Source of the DNA: Christensenella sp. UBA1782
GTDB taxonomy: Bacteria > Bacillota > Clostridia > Christensenellales > DTU072
Length of the DNA: 23,395 nt
Direction: 5' to 3'
Assembly (NCBI GenBank): GCA_002315475.1
Contig: DCGI01000015.1
Location: 1 to 23,395 of the forward strand
The notes below the pieces were generated by a model. The model made no database searches. It saw only the letters and a program-made list of their open reading frames with translations, and had not been told where the DNA came from. A program made the position numbers and the translations under genes. Below are positions 9,438-15,652 of this stretch, one piece after another (the stretch's first letter is position 1; the number at the start of each line of letters is the position of its first letter).

Positions 9438-9476
9438 TTACCACTCTAAAACGGTGACGCCGTCGGTTCGGTTCAT
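9438..9476 (-). pseudogene. 12-codon minus-strand frame, likely a truncated BspA-like gene or leader peptide
   Basis: The frame reads MNRTDGVTVLEW then TAA. It has a good ribosome site (GGAGG at 9481-9485, four bases before the ATG) and a consensus promoter upstream. Its last residues, DGVTVLEW, match the ending DGATILDW of the nearby BspA-like remnant, so the simplest reading is a deletion that joined the start of a gene to its tail, or a second copy of the tail. A functional short peptide cannot be excluded. The GGAGG may instead be chance glycine codons of an older frame. Confidence 0.5.
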
Positions 9477-9508
9477 TTTTCCTCCGTTAAAAATAATATA
9501 ATAAGTAC

Positions 9509-9537
9509 AGTATAGTCAGTTTATAACTGATTGTCAA
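9509..9537 (-). promoter_or_regulatory. Consensus promoter, minus strand, divergent from the XRE regulator
   Basis: On the minus strand there is an exact -35 TTGACA (9537-9532), a 17-base spacer and -10 TATACT (9514-9509). This is among the best promoters in the window, yet the transcript it starts now encodes only a 12-codon frame before a terminator. The spacer contains the palindrome described separately, so binding there would block RNA polymerase. Confidence 0.75.
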
Positions 9538-9549
9538 GTATTAACTGAC
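9515..9549. promoter_or_regulatory. Palindromic operator cluster for the XRE regulator
   Basis: The sequence TCAGTT-TAT-AACTGA (9516-9530) is a perfect 6-bp inverted repeat with a 3-base centre. A third copy of the half-site, AACTGAC, lies at 9543-9549, and the left copy also extends to GTCAGTT (9515-9521). The palindrome fills the spacer of the minus-strand promoter, and the third half-site lies just upstream of the XRE gene. This layout is typical of an autoregulated repressor; the binding assignment is inferred. Confidence 0.6.
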
Positions 9550-9569
9550 GAAAATAGTATGATATAGGC

Positions 9570-9773
9570 ATGAAATTTCAAGAAAGGTTTGCGGAAACGT
9601 TAAAAACGTCCCAGATGACACAATCGGAGCTTGCCAAAAAGGTGGGTGTAGCGAAGCAATGTATTTCTGACTATAAAAAAGGGAGAGCCGTTCCTTCGCT
9701 GGAAACTTTATTTCGACTATGTGTGGAATTGGACGTGAGTTCGGACTATTTATTGGGGCTTGCCGAGTATTGA
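9570..9773 (+). CDS. Small XRE-family helix-turn-helix transcriptional regulator
   Basis: This 67-residue protein consists of a single Cro/C1-type DNA-binding domain: residues 14-45 contain SQMTQSELAKKVGVAKQCIS and DYKKGRAVPSLETL, the usual helix-turn-helix pattern, ending with LDVSSDYLLGLAEY. There is no separate sensor or dimerisation domain. It probably represses the divergent minus-strand promoter and perhaps itself through the operator cluster at 9515-9549. No clear ribosome site precedes the ATG; a possible -10 TATGAT (9558-9563) lies six bases before it, so a leaderless mRNA is possible, as for some phage repressors. No other phage genes are present. Family assignment is firm; targets are inferred. 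Confidence 0.88.
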   Translation: MKFQERFAETLKTSQMTQSELAKKVGVAKQCISDYKKGRAVPSLETLFRLCVELDVSSDYLLGLAEY

Positions 9774-9784
9774 GAAATTGAAAA

Positions 9785-9816
9785 AAAAGAGTTGCTCTTT
9801 GCCGAACAACTCTTTT
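9785..9816 (-). terminator. Bidirectional terminator between XRE gene and phosphoesterase operon
   Basis: Arms AAAAGAGTTG (9785-9794) and CAACTCTTTT (9807-9816) form a 10-bp stem with a 12-base loop. The minus-strand reading is followed by eight T residues, so it ends the phosphoesterase operon efficiently; the plus reading would serve the XRE gene. Confidence 0.75.
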
Positions 9817-9838
9817 GGAAATTTGGATAGCAACCTTT

Positions 9839-11038
9839 TTATAGGAAGTAGAATTCCGTGGTGACGGTGCCGCCCGAAAGTTTGAGGAGGGTGCCGCCGT
9901 TATAACCGGTGCGAAAGCCGCTACCCATGCCGAGTTTTAAGCCGTAGACGAGGTTGATACCTTCGTAGGGACAGTAGAAACAATTGAGGTGGTCGTGTCC
10001 GCAGAGGATGGTGGAAACGCCGCCGTCCCGAAACGCCGCAAACGCTCCGTTATTTTTCGGAATACCATGCTCGATGAGGTCTTTTTTGACTTCGTCCGTC
10101 ATGTTGACGCCGTTTTCGACAAGATCTTGATAATAGATATTTTCTTCCAAAGTTTCGCCTTCGCCGAGACGGGTTCGTTCACAGGCAACCCATTCCTTTT
10201 CCATGCAGTCCCCGTAGGCACCGTTTTTGCCGGGTTCTCCCGTCCAACCGCTTGCGGTGTGATAGGTGGTGTAAGCGTAGTAGTATTCTACGGTCGGGAT
10301 GTGCATAATCGCCGTCGAAGGGGCTTCGTTGTACTCGGCTTTGAGGGTATTTGCCACTTGTTTATACCAAAGAATTTGCTTGTCCGTCATGTGGCTCCCG
10401 CCGGTGTCTACCATGATGAGCGACTGTAAAAGTTTGTCGGTTCCGCGTTCCAAAACGGTGATGACGTAGTTACCGATGCGGTTACCGCGAGAAGGATTCG
10501 GATCCTCGAAAAGAGGCCCTTTTTGCATAAGGCAATAGCTGTCTTCTCCGCTCGTCATCACTTCGCAAAGGTACTCTTTGTTTATGTTTTCGGCTTCGCC
10601 GTCGTGGTTCCCGAAGACGGGTGCCCAAGGGATTTTGAACGAGTTCATGAAGTCGGTAAATTTGCGTACGGAATAGGATTGACTGTCGGCGCAAGTTATA
10701 TCACCGGAAACGGTAATAAGGTCGGGTTGGGTCGCTGCAATCAGACGTTTGATATCCCGAAGTGCATATTCTCCCGTAAAAAAACGATAGTCCATATCGC
10801 TTAAATGGATGTCGGTCAAGTTGAGTACGACGAAGTCTTTTCCTGCGTCGGCATAGACTTTGACGAATTTATCGCTGTCGTACGTCGTTGCCGATTCGTC
10901 CAATATTTCGGTAGAAGCTTCCCCGAAATAATTAACTTTTAAGACCGATTTTTTCCACAGGAAAAACGATAATACCAATACGCCTACCACCGCTATTATG
11001 ACGGCGACGGCGATGAGACTTTTTACTCCCTTTGTCAT
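9839..11038 (-). CDS. Membrane-anchored calcineurin-like metallophosphoesterase
   Basis: This is a 399-residue protein with an N-terminal transmembrane helix (about residues 7-30) and an extracytoplasmic or membrane-tethered metallophosphoesterase domain. All signature motifs of the family are present in order: NLTDIHLSD (metal ligands D and H), VSGDIT, FGNHDGE, a lone histidine in AIMHIP, and CGHDH near the C terminus. It is expected to hydrolyse a phosphomono- or phosphodiester with two metal ions; substrate unknown. A longer open frame exists upstream, but the start at 11038 is preferred because GAGG precedes it and it directly follows the stop of the Dabb gene with an 8-base gap. It is the last gene of a three-gene operon ending at a strong terminator. 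The family covers nucleotidases, cell-wall and lipid phosphatases, so no finer function is claimed. Confidence 0.88.
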   Translation of the reverse strand: MTKGVKSLIAVAVIIAVVGVLVLSFFLWKKSVLKVNYFGEASTEILDESATTYDSDKFVKVYADAGKDFVVLNLTDIHLSDMDYRFFTGEYALRDIKRLIAATQPDLITVSGDITCADSQSYSVRKFTDFMNSFKIPWAPVFGNHDGEAENINKEYLCEVMTSGEDSYCLMQKGPLFEDPNPSRGNRIGNYVITVLERGTDKLLQSLIMVDTGGSHMTDKQILWYKQVANTLKAEYNEAPSTAIMHIPTVEYYYAYTTYHTASGWTGEPGKNGAYGDCMEKEWVACERTRLGEGETLEENIYYQDLVENGVNMTDEVKKDLIEHGIPKNNGAFAAFRDGGVSTILCGHDHLNCFYCPYEGINLVYGLKLGMGSGFRTGYNGGTLLKLSGGTVTTEFYFL

Positions 11039-11046
11039 GGTTACCT

Positions 11047-11340
11047 CTATTCGATTTCGAAGTCCATAGCGATGGAAGCTTCCCGTACGGCGTGCATGTG
11101 GGTTTTTACCACGCTGCAATGGTAAGGATCGTTTTGGTAGGCGTCGAGAGCTTTCCAGTCGTCGAGGAGGACTTCCAGAATGACGTCATAGCTACGGGCG
11201 GAATGCAATTGGTCTATATGGACTTCGATACCGCGCAGAAGGTCGACGTTTCCTCGCATGCCGAGAAGAACCTCTTTGGCTTTTTCGCAATTTGCCGGGC
11301 TGTTGTCTTTGAGTTTGAAACAAACGATGTGCTTAATCAT
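11047..11340 (-). CDS. Dabb-family (stress-responsive A/B barrel) protein
   Basis: A 97-residue protein beginning MIKHIVCFKLKD, the typical start of stress-responsive alpha/beta-barrel (Dabb) proteins, with the later SYDVILEVLLDDWKALDAYQ and DPYHCSVV segments also characteristic. Family members form small dimeric ferredoxin-like barrels; roles are mostly unknown, and some act in polyketide cyclisation or stress response. A good ribosome site (AGGAG) lies upstream. It is the middle gene of the operon with two phosphoesterases, 19 bases after one and 8 before the other. Confidence 0.88.
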   Translation of the reverse strand: MIKHIVCFKLKDNSPANCEKAKEVLLGMRGNVDLLRGIEVHIDQLHSARSYDVILEVLLDDWKALDAYQNDPYHCSVVKTHMHAVREASIAMDFEIE

Positions 11341-11359
11341 ACTTTTTTATCTCCTTTTC

Positions 11360-11881
11360 TTAAAATAAAAATTGTTCGAGAACGTCACCTTTTTCCGCTT
11401 CCTTTAGAAAGATACCTTTATCTTCTATGGTGAGATAGCCGCATACGCCGTCTCCACGCGGGGAGGAAAGGGAGGGACAGTTTGCAAAGAGAACGTCTTG
11501 GTGCTTTGTCAAGCCGCCCGCGTGCGTGTGTCCGTAAATAAGAATATCCCCGTCTTTCAAAAAAGGCGGGATGTGGGTTATGTTATAAATATGTCCGTGC
11601 GTGAAAAATAAGGTTTTGCCGAACGCCGAAGCGACGTAGTAGTCTCCTCGATAATCCAATTCCGGTACGTCCCCGCACCCGTTATCGCAGTTTCCTTCCA
11701 CCGCAACGGGACGCATGGTGAGTTGAGCAAGGAAGCCCCTCGTGGTTTCGTTCATGACGCCGTAGCGAGTTAAGTCTCCCAGCAGGATAAACGAATCGGG
11801 CAGTTCTCTTGCGAGCAGGTCGTTTAACGAGCCGTAACCGGAAACAGAACCGTGCAAATCGGATACAACCAAATATTTCAT
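11360..11881 (-). CDS. yfcE: YfcE-type phosphodiesterase
   Basis: This 173-residue cytoplasmic protein carries the full metallophosphoesterase motif set of the YfcE/MJ0936 group: SDLHGS at residues 7-12, LLGDLTRYG, EGNCDN, FTHGH and YGHTHAG, with the CPSLSSPR segment replacing the more usual NPGS-x-x-PR. Members hydrolyse phosphodiesters with Mn2+ in vitro; the natural substrate is uncertain. Length fits the family (about 160-185 residues). The start is chosen at MKYLVVSDLHG because homologues begin there; an upstream in-frame extension to 12013 runs across the promoter and is not family-like. There is no ribosome site, and a TATAAT -10 ends six bases before the ATG, so the mRNA appears leaderless. 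It heads the operon with the Dabb protein and the anchored phosphoesterase. Confidence 0.87.
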   Translation of the reverse strand: MKYLVVSDLHGSVSGYGSLNDLLARELPDSFILLGDLTRYGVMNETTRGFLAQLTMRPVAVEGNCDNGCGDVPELDYRGDYYVASAFGKTLFFTHGHIYNITHIPPFLKDGDILIYGHTHAGGLTKHQDVLFANCPSLSSPRGDGVCGYLTIEDKGIFLKEAEKGDVLEQFLF

Positions 11882-11887
11882 AATACC

Positions 11888-11916
11888 ATTATACCGTAAA
11901 AAACGGTTTTTGTCCA
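11888..11916 (-). promoter_or_regulatory. Promoter of the yfcE-Dabb-phosphoesterase operon
   Basis: On the minus strand: -35 TGGACA (11916-11911), a 17-base spacer, -10 TATAAT (11893-11888). The -10 is only six bases from the ATG at 11881, which places the expected transcription start at or within one base of the start codon. Confidence 0.65.
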
Positions 11917-12054
11917 TAGTAGGAAAGAGAATAACGGGTACTTTCCGATTTTCGGAAGAACGCTCTTTTCTATTTCGGATGAAAGGAAAGAAAATTCTGC
12001 CCGAACCATACAAAAATTCCTAAATAGTTTTTAAGAGAAATTTGTAAAAAATTG

Positions 12055-12083
12055 TTGACAATCGGCTCGTTGCGTTGTATAGT
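12055..12083 (+). promoter_or_regulatory. Promoter of the lysine-riboswitch-controlled transporter
   Basis: Exact TTGACA (12055-12060), a 17-base spacer and TATAGT (12078-12083). Transcription would start near 12090, immediately before the first stem of the riboswitch, giving a leader of about 257 bases. Confidence 0.75.
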
Positions 12084-12090
12084 AGTTTCA

Positions 12091-12258
12091 GAATAGAGGT
12101 GCAGTCTTTATCGGTACCGCAAAAAGAATCGGTCGGAAAGCCGTTTTGCGGGAAAGGAAAGGTTGCCGAAATCTCGTAGTTTTTTCCGAAAGTGCGAGGT
12201 TGGGTCGTTGCAAAATATGTAACGGACTGTCACGATAAAGTCGTGGAGAGCTATTGCA
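12091..12258 (+). promoter_or_regulatory. Lysine riboswitch (L-box) aptamer
   Basis: The leader carries the conserved landmarks of the lysine riboswitch in the right order: AGAGGTGC (12095-12102), GGAAAGG (12151-12157), GCCGAA (12165-12170), GGTTGGG (12198-12204), GGACTGTCAC (12224-12233) and TGGAGAGCTAT (12244-12254). The expected helices can be drawn: P1 with AATAG/CTATT; P2 with CCGCAAAA/TTTTGCGG (12117-12124 with 12144-12151); P3 with CTCGTA/TGCGAG (12173-12178, 12193-12198); P4 with CGTTGC/GTAACG (12206-12211, 12219-12224); P5 with CACGA/TCGTG (12231-12235, 12241-12245). When lysine binds, P1 forms and the downstream terminator is free to fold, so transporter expression should fall when lysine is plentiful. 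Confidence 0.9.
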
Positions 12259-12285
12259 TTTACCTTTTTTGTACACAATGAAGTT

Positions 12286-12324
12286 TTTGCCGTAGCGTCT
12301 TATTCGTTTACGGCAAATTTTTTT
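12286..12324 (+). terminator. Riboswitch-controlled terminator (expression platform)
   Basis: Arms TTTGCCGTA (12286-12294) and TACGGCAAA (12309-12317) are followed by seven T (12318-12324). A competing antiterminator can be drawn between GCTATTGCA (12250-12258), which is the 3' side of P1, and TGCCGTAGC (12288-12296), with seven pairs around a 2x2 internal loop. This explains how P1 formation would switch the terminator on. Confidence 0.8.
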
Positions 12325-12346
12325 ACGTACTGTAAGGAGGTACTTT

Positions 12347-13990
12347 ATGGAAAACTTTGTAGGAACGTTTTGGGCGTTCGTGCCGGCGATTATTGCCATC
12401 GCCCTTGCACTCGTCACAAAACAAGTGTATCTGAGCTTGTTTCTCGGAATTTTTGTCGGCTCCATGTTTCTTGCGGGAGGCAATCCCGTCGAAGCCATCG
12501 CCAATATGTTCGGGACTATGGGTTCGCAACTGGGAAGTAACGGAGGTATTCTGATTTTCTTGGTTGTGTTGGGCATTTTTGCCGTTCTGCTTGTCAAGAC
12601 GGGCGGAAGCAAGGCTTACGGGGACTGGGCATCCACTTCGATCAAATCGAGAAAAGGCGCTCTTCTTTCTACCATCGGCCTCGGCTCCCTTATCTTTGTG
12701 GACGACTACTTTAACTGCCTTACCGTCGGAAGCGTTATGCGTCCCGTCACCGATAAACACGGTATTTCCCGTGCAAAACTGGCTTACCTTATCGACTCGA
12801 CGGCGGCACCGATTTGTATCATCGCTCCCATTTCTTCGTGGGCGGCGGCAGTCAGCGGATTTATCGACGGCGACGGTATCATCGTCTTCATCAAAACCAT
12901 TCCGCTCAACATGTACGCCCTTCTCACCATCGCCATGATGATCATTTTCGTCGTTTTGAAGCTCGACCTCTTTAAGATGAAGAAAAACGAAAAGGCGGCT
13001 CAAAAAGGTGACCTCACCGCAGGGGAAAACGAACTTCCCACCGAAGATATTACGGTGGGCGAAAACGTAAAAGGAAAGATTTGGTACCTCGTCGTGCCGA
13101 TAGTGATTTTGATTGTTTGTTGCGTAGGCGCGATGATATATTCCGGTTATTTCTATGATTGGGATGCGGGCGTGTACGGAACTACCGTGCAAAGCGACAG
13201 TTTTATTTCGGCGTTCAGTAACTGCGACTCCGGTTCCGCCCTTGCTATGGGTTCTGTTATCGCTTTGATTATCTCTTTCATCGTTCTCGTTGCCGGAAAA
13301 GCCATTTCTTTCAAAGAATGTATGGCAAGTATCCCCGAAGGCTTTAAGTCCATGGTTCCCGCTATTTTGATTCTTTGCTTTGCGTGGACGCTTTGTGCAA
13401 CCATGGGTGCCAAGGGTGCCGGTTTGGACGAAGTAACGGGTAACGTCATCATGGACGGTACGCTCAACGCCAAAGCGTTTATTTTGAAAAACATCAGCGC
13501 CGATAATATGGCTCTCGGTATCGTACCCGCCGTATTCTTCTTGATTGCTTGCTTAATCAGCTTTGCTACCGGTACCAGCTGGGGAACATTCGGTGTCTTG
13601 ATTCCGATTGCCATCAGCGTTATGGGTGGTTCGAGCGAAGGACTTTTGTTCTTGACTATGTCCGCCGTTCTTGCCGGTGCCGTTTACGGTGACCACGTCA
13701 GTCCTATTTCGGATACCACGATCATGGCTTCTTCGGGGGCGCAATGCAACCACGTCGACCACGTTCGTACGCAGTTCCCCTATGCAACCATCGTCGCCGG
13801 TGTTTCTTTCGTAAGTTATATCATTACCGGCTTTATTGCACAATCGGGTGCAAGCTACGGCTTAACCGCAGGTATCACCTTGCCGATCGGCTTGGGACTC
13901 TTGGGTATCACCATTGCTGCGTTCTACTTCCTCGATAAGTACGGCGTACTGGAAAAGCTCGCCGCAAAGCTTAAGAAGAAAAAGGCTTAA
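12347..13990 (+). CDS. NhaC-superfamily transporter, probable lysine transporter
   Basis: This 547-residue integral membrane protein has about a dozen hydrophobic segments and the sequence style of the NhaC Na+/H+ antiporter superfamily, for example SLIFVDDYFNCLTVGSVMRP, DSTAAPICIIAPISSWAAAV, FATGTSWGTFG and GDHVSPISDTTIMASSGA. A charged cytoplasmic loop lies at about residues 205-240. By annotation alone it would be called an antiporter, but the lysine riboswitch in its leader argues that it moves lysine: NhaC-type proteins under lysine riboswitch control have been described in Firmicutes as a lysine transporter (LysW in comparative genomics). AAGGAGG (12334-12340) lies six bases before the ATG. 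It is transcribed alone and ends at a strong terminator. The family is firm; the substrate is inferred from regulation. Confidence 0.9.
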   Translation: MENFVGTFWAFVPAIIAIALALVTKQVYLSLFLGIFVGSMFLAGGNPVEAIANMFGTMGSQLGSNGGILIFLVVLGIFAVLLVKTGGSKAYGDWASTSIKSRKGALLSTIGLGSLIFVDDYFNCLTVGSVMRPVTDKHGISRAKLAYLIDSTAAPICIIAPISSWAAAVSGFIDGDGIIVFIKTIPLNMYALLTIAMMIIFVVLKLDLFKMKKNEKAAQKGDLTAGENELPTEDITVGENVKGKIWYLVVPIVILIVCCVGAMIYSGYFYDWDAGVYGTTVQSDSFISAFSNCDSGSALAMGSVIALIISFIVLVAGKAISFKECMASIPEGFKSMVPAILILCFAWTLCATMGAKGAGLDEVTGNVIMDGTLNAKAFILKNISADNMALGIVPAVFFLIACLISFATGTSWGTFGVLIPIAISVMGGSSEGLLFLTMSAVLAGAVYGDHVSPISDTTIMASSGAQCNHVDHVRTQFPYATIVAGVSFVSYIITGFIAQSGASYGLTAGITLPIGLGLLGITIAAFYFLDKYGVLEKLAAKLKKKKA

Positions 13991-14011
13991 TACCCTTTTC
14001 GTTAAAGGAAC

Positions 14012-14047
14012 AAAAAAACCGAACCTCTGACGAGGTTCGGTTTTTTT
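14012..14047 (+). terminator. Bidirectional terminator between transporter and glycosidase genes
   Basis: A 16-bp perfect stem (14012-14027 with 14032-14047) with core ACCGAACCTC and a TGAC loop; T runs occur on both strands. It ends the NhaC-type transporter on the plus strand and the glycosidase operon on the minus strand, whose stop lies at 14072. Confidence 0.88.
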
Positions 14048-14071
14048 TGGAAATATGGTTTTGTGAGCGGC

Positions 14072-15646
14072 TTAATAATAGAATCTCTCCTCCCCGTTTT
14101 CGGTCAACCAAACGTCGGGTAAGGCGTTGTCGAACCAGTTTTTAGGCACGGCAACGCTCGCCTGTTCGGAGGCGAGAGCGTAGGCTTCTTTGAGGTCTTG
14201 TTTGATTTCGTCGGTAACCAAACGAGGATCGATGGAGGTGAAGAGCGGCGTACCGCTGATGGCGAGTAAGCGAAGCCATTGCCGATTCTTTTTCCAAGGG
14301 ATGACGCCTTGATGCCCGATGCAGTCGGCATCGCAAGCGTAAAAGGCGTTGTGTTGAGGCATACGAAAAGCAAGGGTGTTTACGCCTAAACGAACGGTCT
14401 TTTCCCAAATATGCCCGCTTGTATCGTTGCCGGTACGTTGCAGTTCAAACAGACCTGCCGAAAGGTGTGATACGGTGTTGCACCCGATGACGACGGCGTC
14501 TCCCGCCGCCTCGCGGATGGTACGGTAAAAGTCCAGTATGATTTCTGCCGTCGTGCGGGTGTTGTCAAAGAATTTTTGTTTGGGACGGATGTATTTTGAG
14601 TATCTGCATTTGTGCGTATAGTATCCCAAAATGTCATGTGTGGAAAAATCGTGTTTGATTAAATCGAATCCCCAATCCCGTAATTGTTTGATGATGGAAG
14701 CGACTTCTTCCAGATTTTCTTGCCGTGAAGGATCGAGATAGCGTGTAACGTCGGCTTTCATTTGTCCGATAAGGCGCTCGGATGGGGTTTTTCTGGAAGT
14801 GATTAAGGGGCGAACCCAAATACCGGGAATCAGGTTTTTGGAGCGAATGTAATCGGTTAAGCCCTTCATATCGGGAAAACGTTTTTCGTCCGGTTTCCAG
14901 GTTGGTTCGTCGACAACGGCATACTTGCTCATGTGTACGGTCATCCAGCCGTCGTCGAGTACGCAGTAGGGACGGTTCTCCAAGCCTTCCGTTGTTTCGG
15001 CGAGAAGGTCGGCGTCCATTTTCATCAGTTGCGTATCGCACTTTCCGTATGCGTAATACCAGTTGTTGGCACCGTATACGGGGGCTTTGGGCAGGCGCGG
15101 CGCGGGACACATGATTTTGCAAAAACGGTTCATGGTTTGGAAAACGGTTTCTCCCGCTTGATTTTGCGTGGTAACCACGTCGCATAGATGTAAGGTTCTG
15201 CCGTTCAAGTGAACGGGATAAGCACCGTTTCGTACGTCGCAGGTAAGGGTAACGGTATTCTTGTAAACCTTCCAAAATACAAAACAGTTACAACCGGTTT
15301 TTACGCCGTAGGCATGGGCGTTTACGGTGTCGGAAACGGTATAGTACCAAAAATGGATACCGCCGTTCCGCCTCTTCTCCCATTGAAAATTGCCGTAGCC
15401 TCTTTCCAGAGCGTCTCCCAAAATTTTGGCGTTTTTACAGGAGGCGGGCGTCTCCCAAGTGAGACGAATCCTTTGAAGGGGTTTCGATGCGGTCAAGTCG
15501 ATGCCTAAGCCGTCGCCCCCCTTCAAAGTGACGGCGGTATCTTTGTCGCGATAGCCGACACCTTCCTTAGACAGGGGGTGAAAGCGGAGGTGATATTGTA
15601 CCTCAACGGAGGTGGGTTCGAGTGTTTCGAGGGGGTAATACTGCAT
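14072..15646 (-). CDS. Clan GH-D glycosidase (alpha-galactosidase/GH36-like)
   Basis: A 524-residue protein without signal peptide, so probably cytoplasmic. Residues about 1-190 form a beta-rich N-terminal domain; the rest is a TIM barrel of the GH27/GH36 type. Recognisable motifs are VLDDGW (Asp231-232), IPGIWVRPL, GFDLIKHDFS, VIGCNTVSH and RTGNDTSGHIW. By analogy with GH36, Asp333 in KHDFS is the candidate nucleophile and Asp408 in GNDTS the candidate acid/base. The sequence is divergent from classical alpha-galactosidases (KWD and CxxGGxR motifs are altered), so another alpha-glycoside is possible. The ribosome site AGGAG overlaps the last codons of the upstream MBG gene, and only six bases separate that stop from this ATG, so the two genes are one operon and probably translationally coupled. 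Confidence 0.82.
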   Translation of the reverse strand: MQYYPLETLEPTSVEVQYHLRFHPLSKEGVGYRDKDTAVTLKGGDGLGIDLTASKPLQRIRLTWETPASCKNAKILGDALERGYGNFQWEKRRNGGIHFWYYTVSDTVNAHAYGVKTGCNCFVFWKVYKNTVTLTCDVRNGAYPVHLNGRTLHLCDVVTTQNQAGETVFQTMNRFCKIMCPAPRLPKAPVYGANNWYYAYGKCDTQLMKMDADLLAETTEGLENRPYCVLDDGWMTVHMSKYAVVDEPTWKPDEKRFPDMKGLTDYIRSKNLIPGIWVRPLITSRKTPSERLIGQMKADVTRYLDPSRQENLEEVASIIKQLRDWGFDLIKHDFSTHDILGYYTHKCRYSKYIRPKQKFFDNTRTTAEIILDFYRTIREAAGDAVVIGCNTVSHLSAGLFELQRTGNDTSGHIWEKTVRLGVNTLAFRMPQHNAFYACDADCIGHQGVIPWKKNRQWLRLLAISGTPLFTSIDPRLVTDEIKQDLKEAYALASEQASVAVPKNWFDNALPDVWLTENGEERFYY

Positions 15647-15652
15647 GGTTTG

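Noticed and set aside
9166..9444. Minus-strand 92-codon open frame
   Set aside because: It is a different frame from the one giving leucine-rich-repeat homology and contains no recognisable features.
9570..9773. Prophage immunity region around the XRE gene
   Set aside because: There is no integrase, antirepressor, structural or lysis gene nearby; only the operator layout resembles a phage switch.
9839..11881. SbcD/Mre11 partner for the SbcC-like protein among the phosphoesterases
   Set aside because: Both enzymes belong to other subgroups by size and motif context (a membrane-anchored one and a YfcE type) and lie more than 7 kb away in a separate operon.
11882..12013. N-terminal extension of the YfcE protein
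   Set aside because: It runs through a TGGACA-17-TATAAT promoter and lengthens the protein beyond family size; the homologous start is at 11881.
12323..13192. Long minus-strand open frame of 289 codons over the transporter and riboswitch
   Set aside because: It is antisense to a clearly coding membrane protein and rich in His, Asn and Asp as expected for a shadow; it also crosses the riboswitch terminator.
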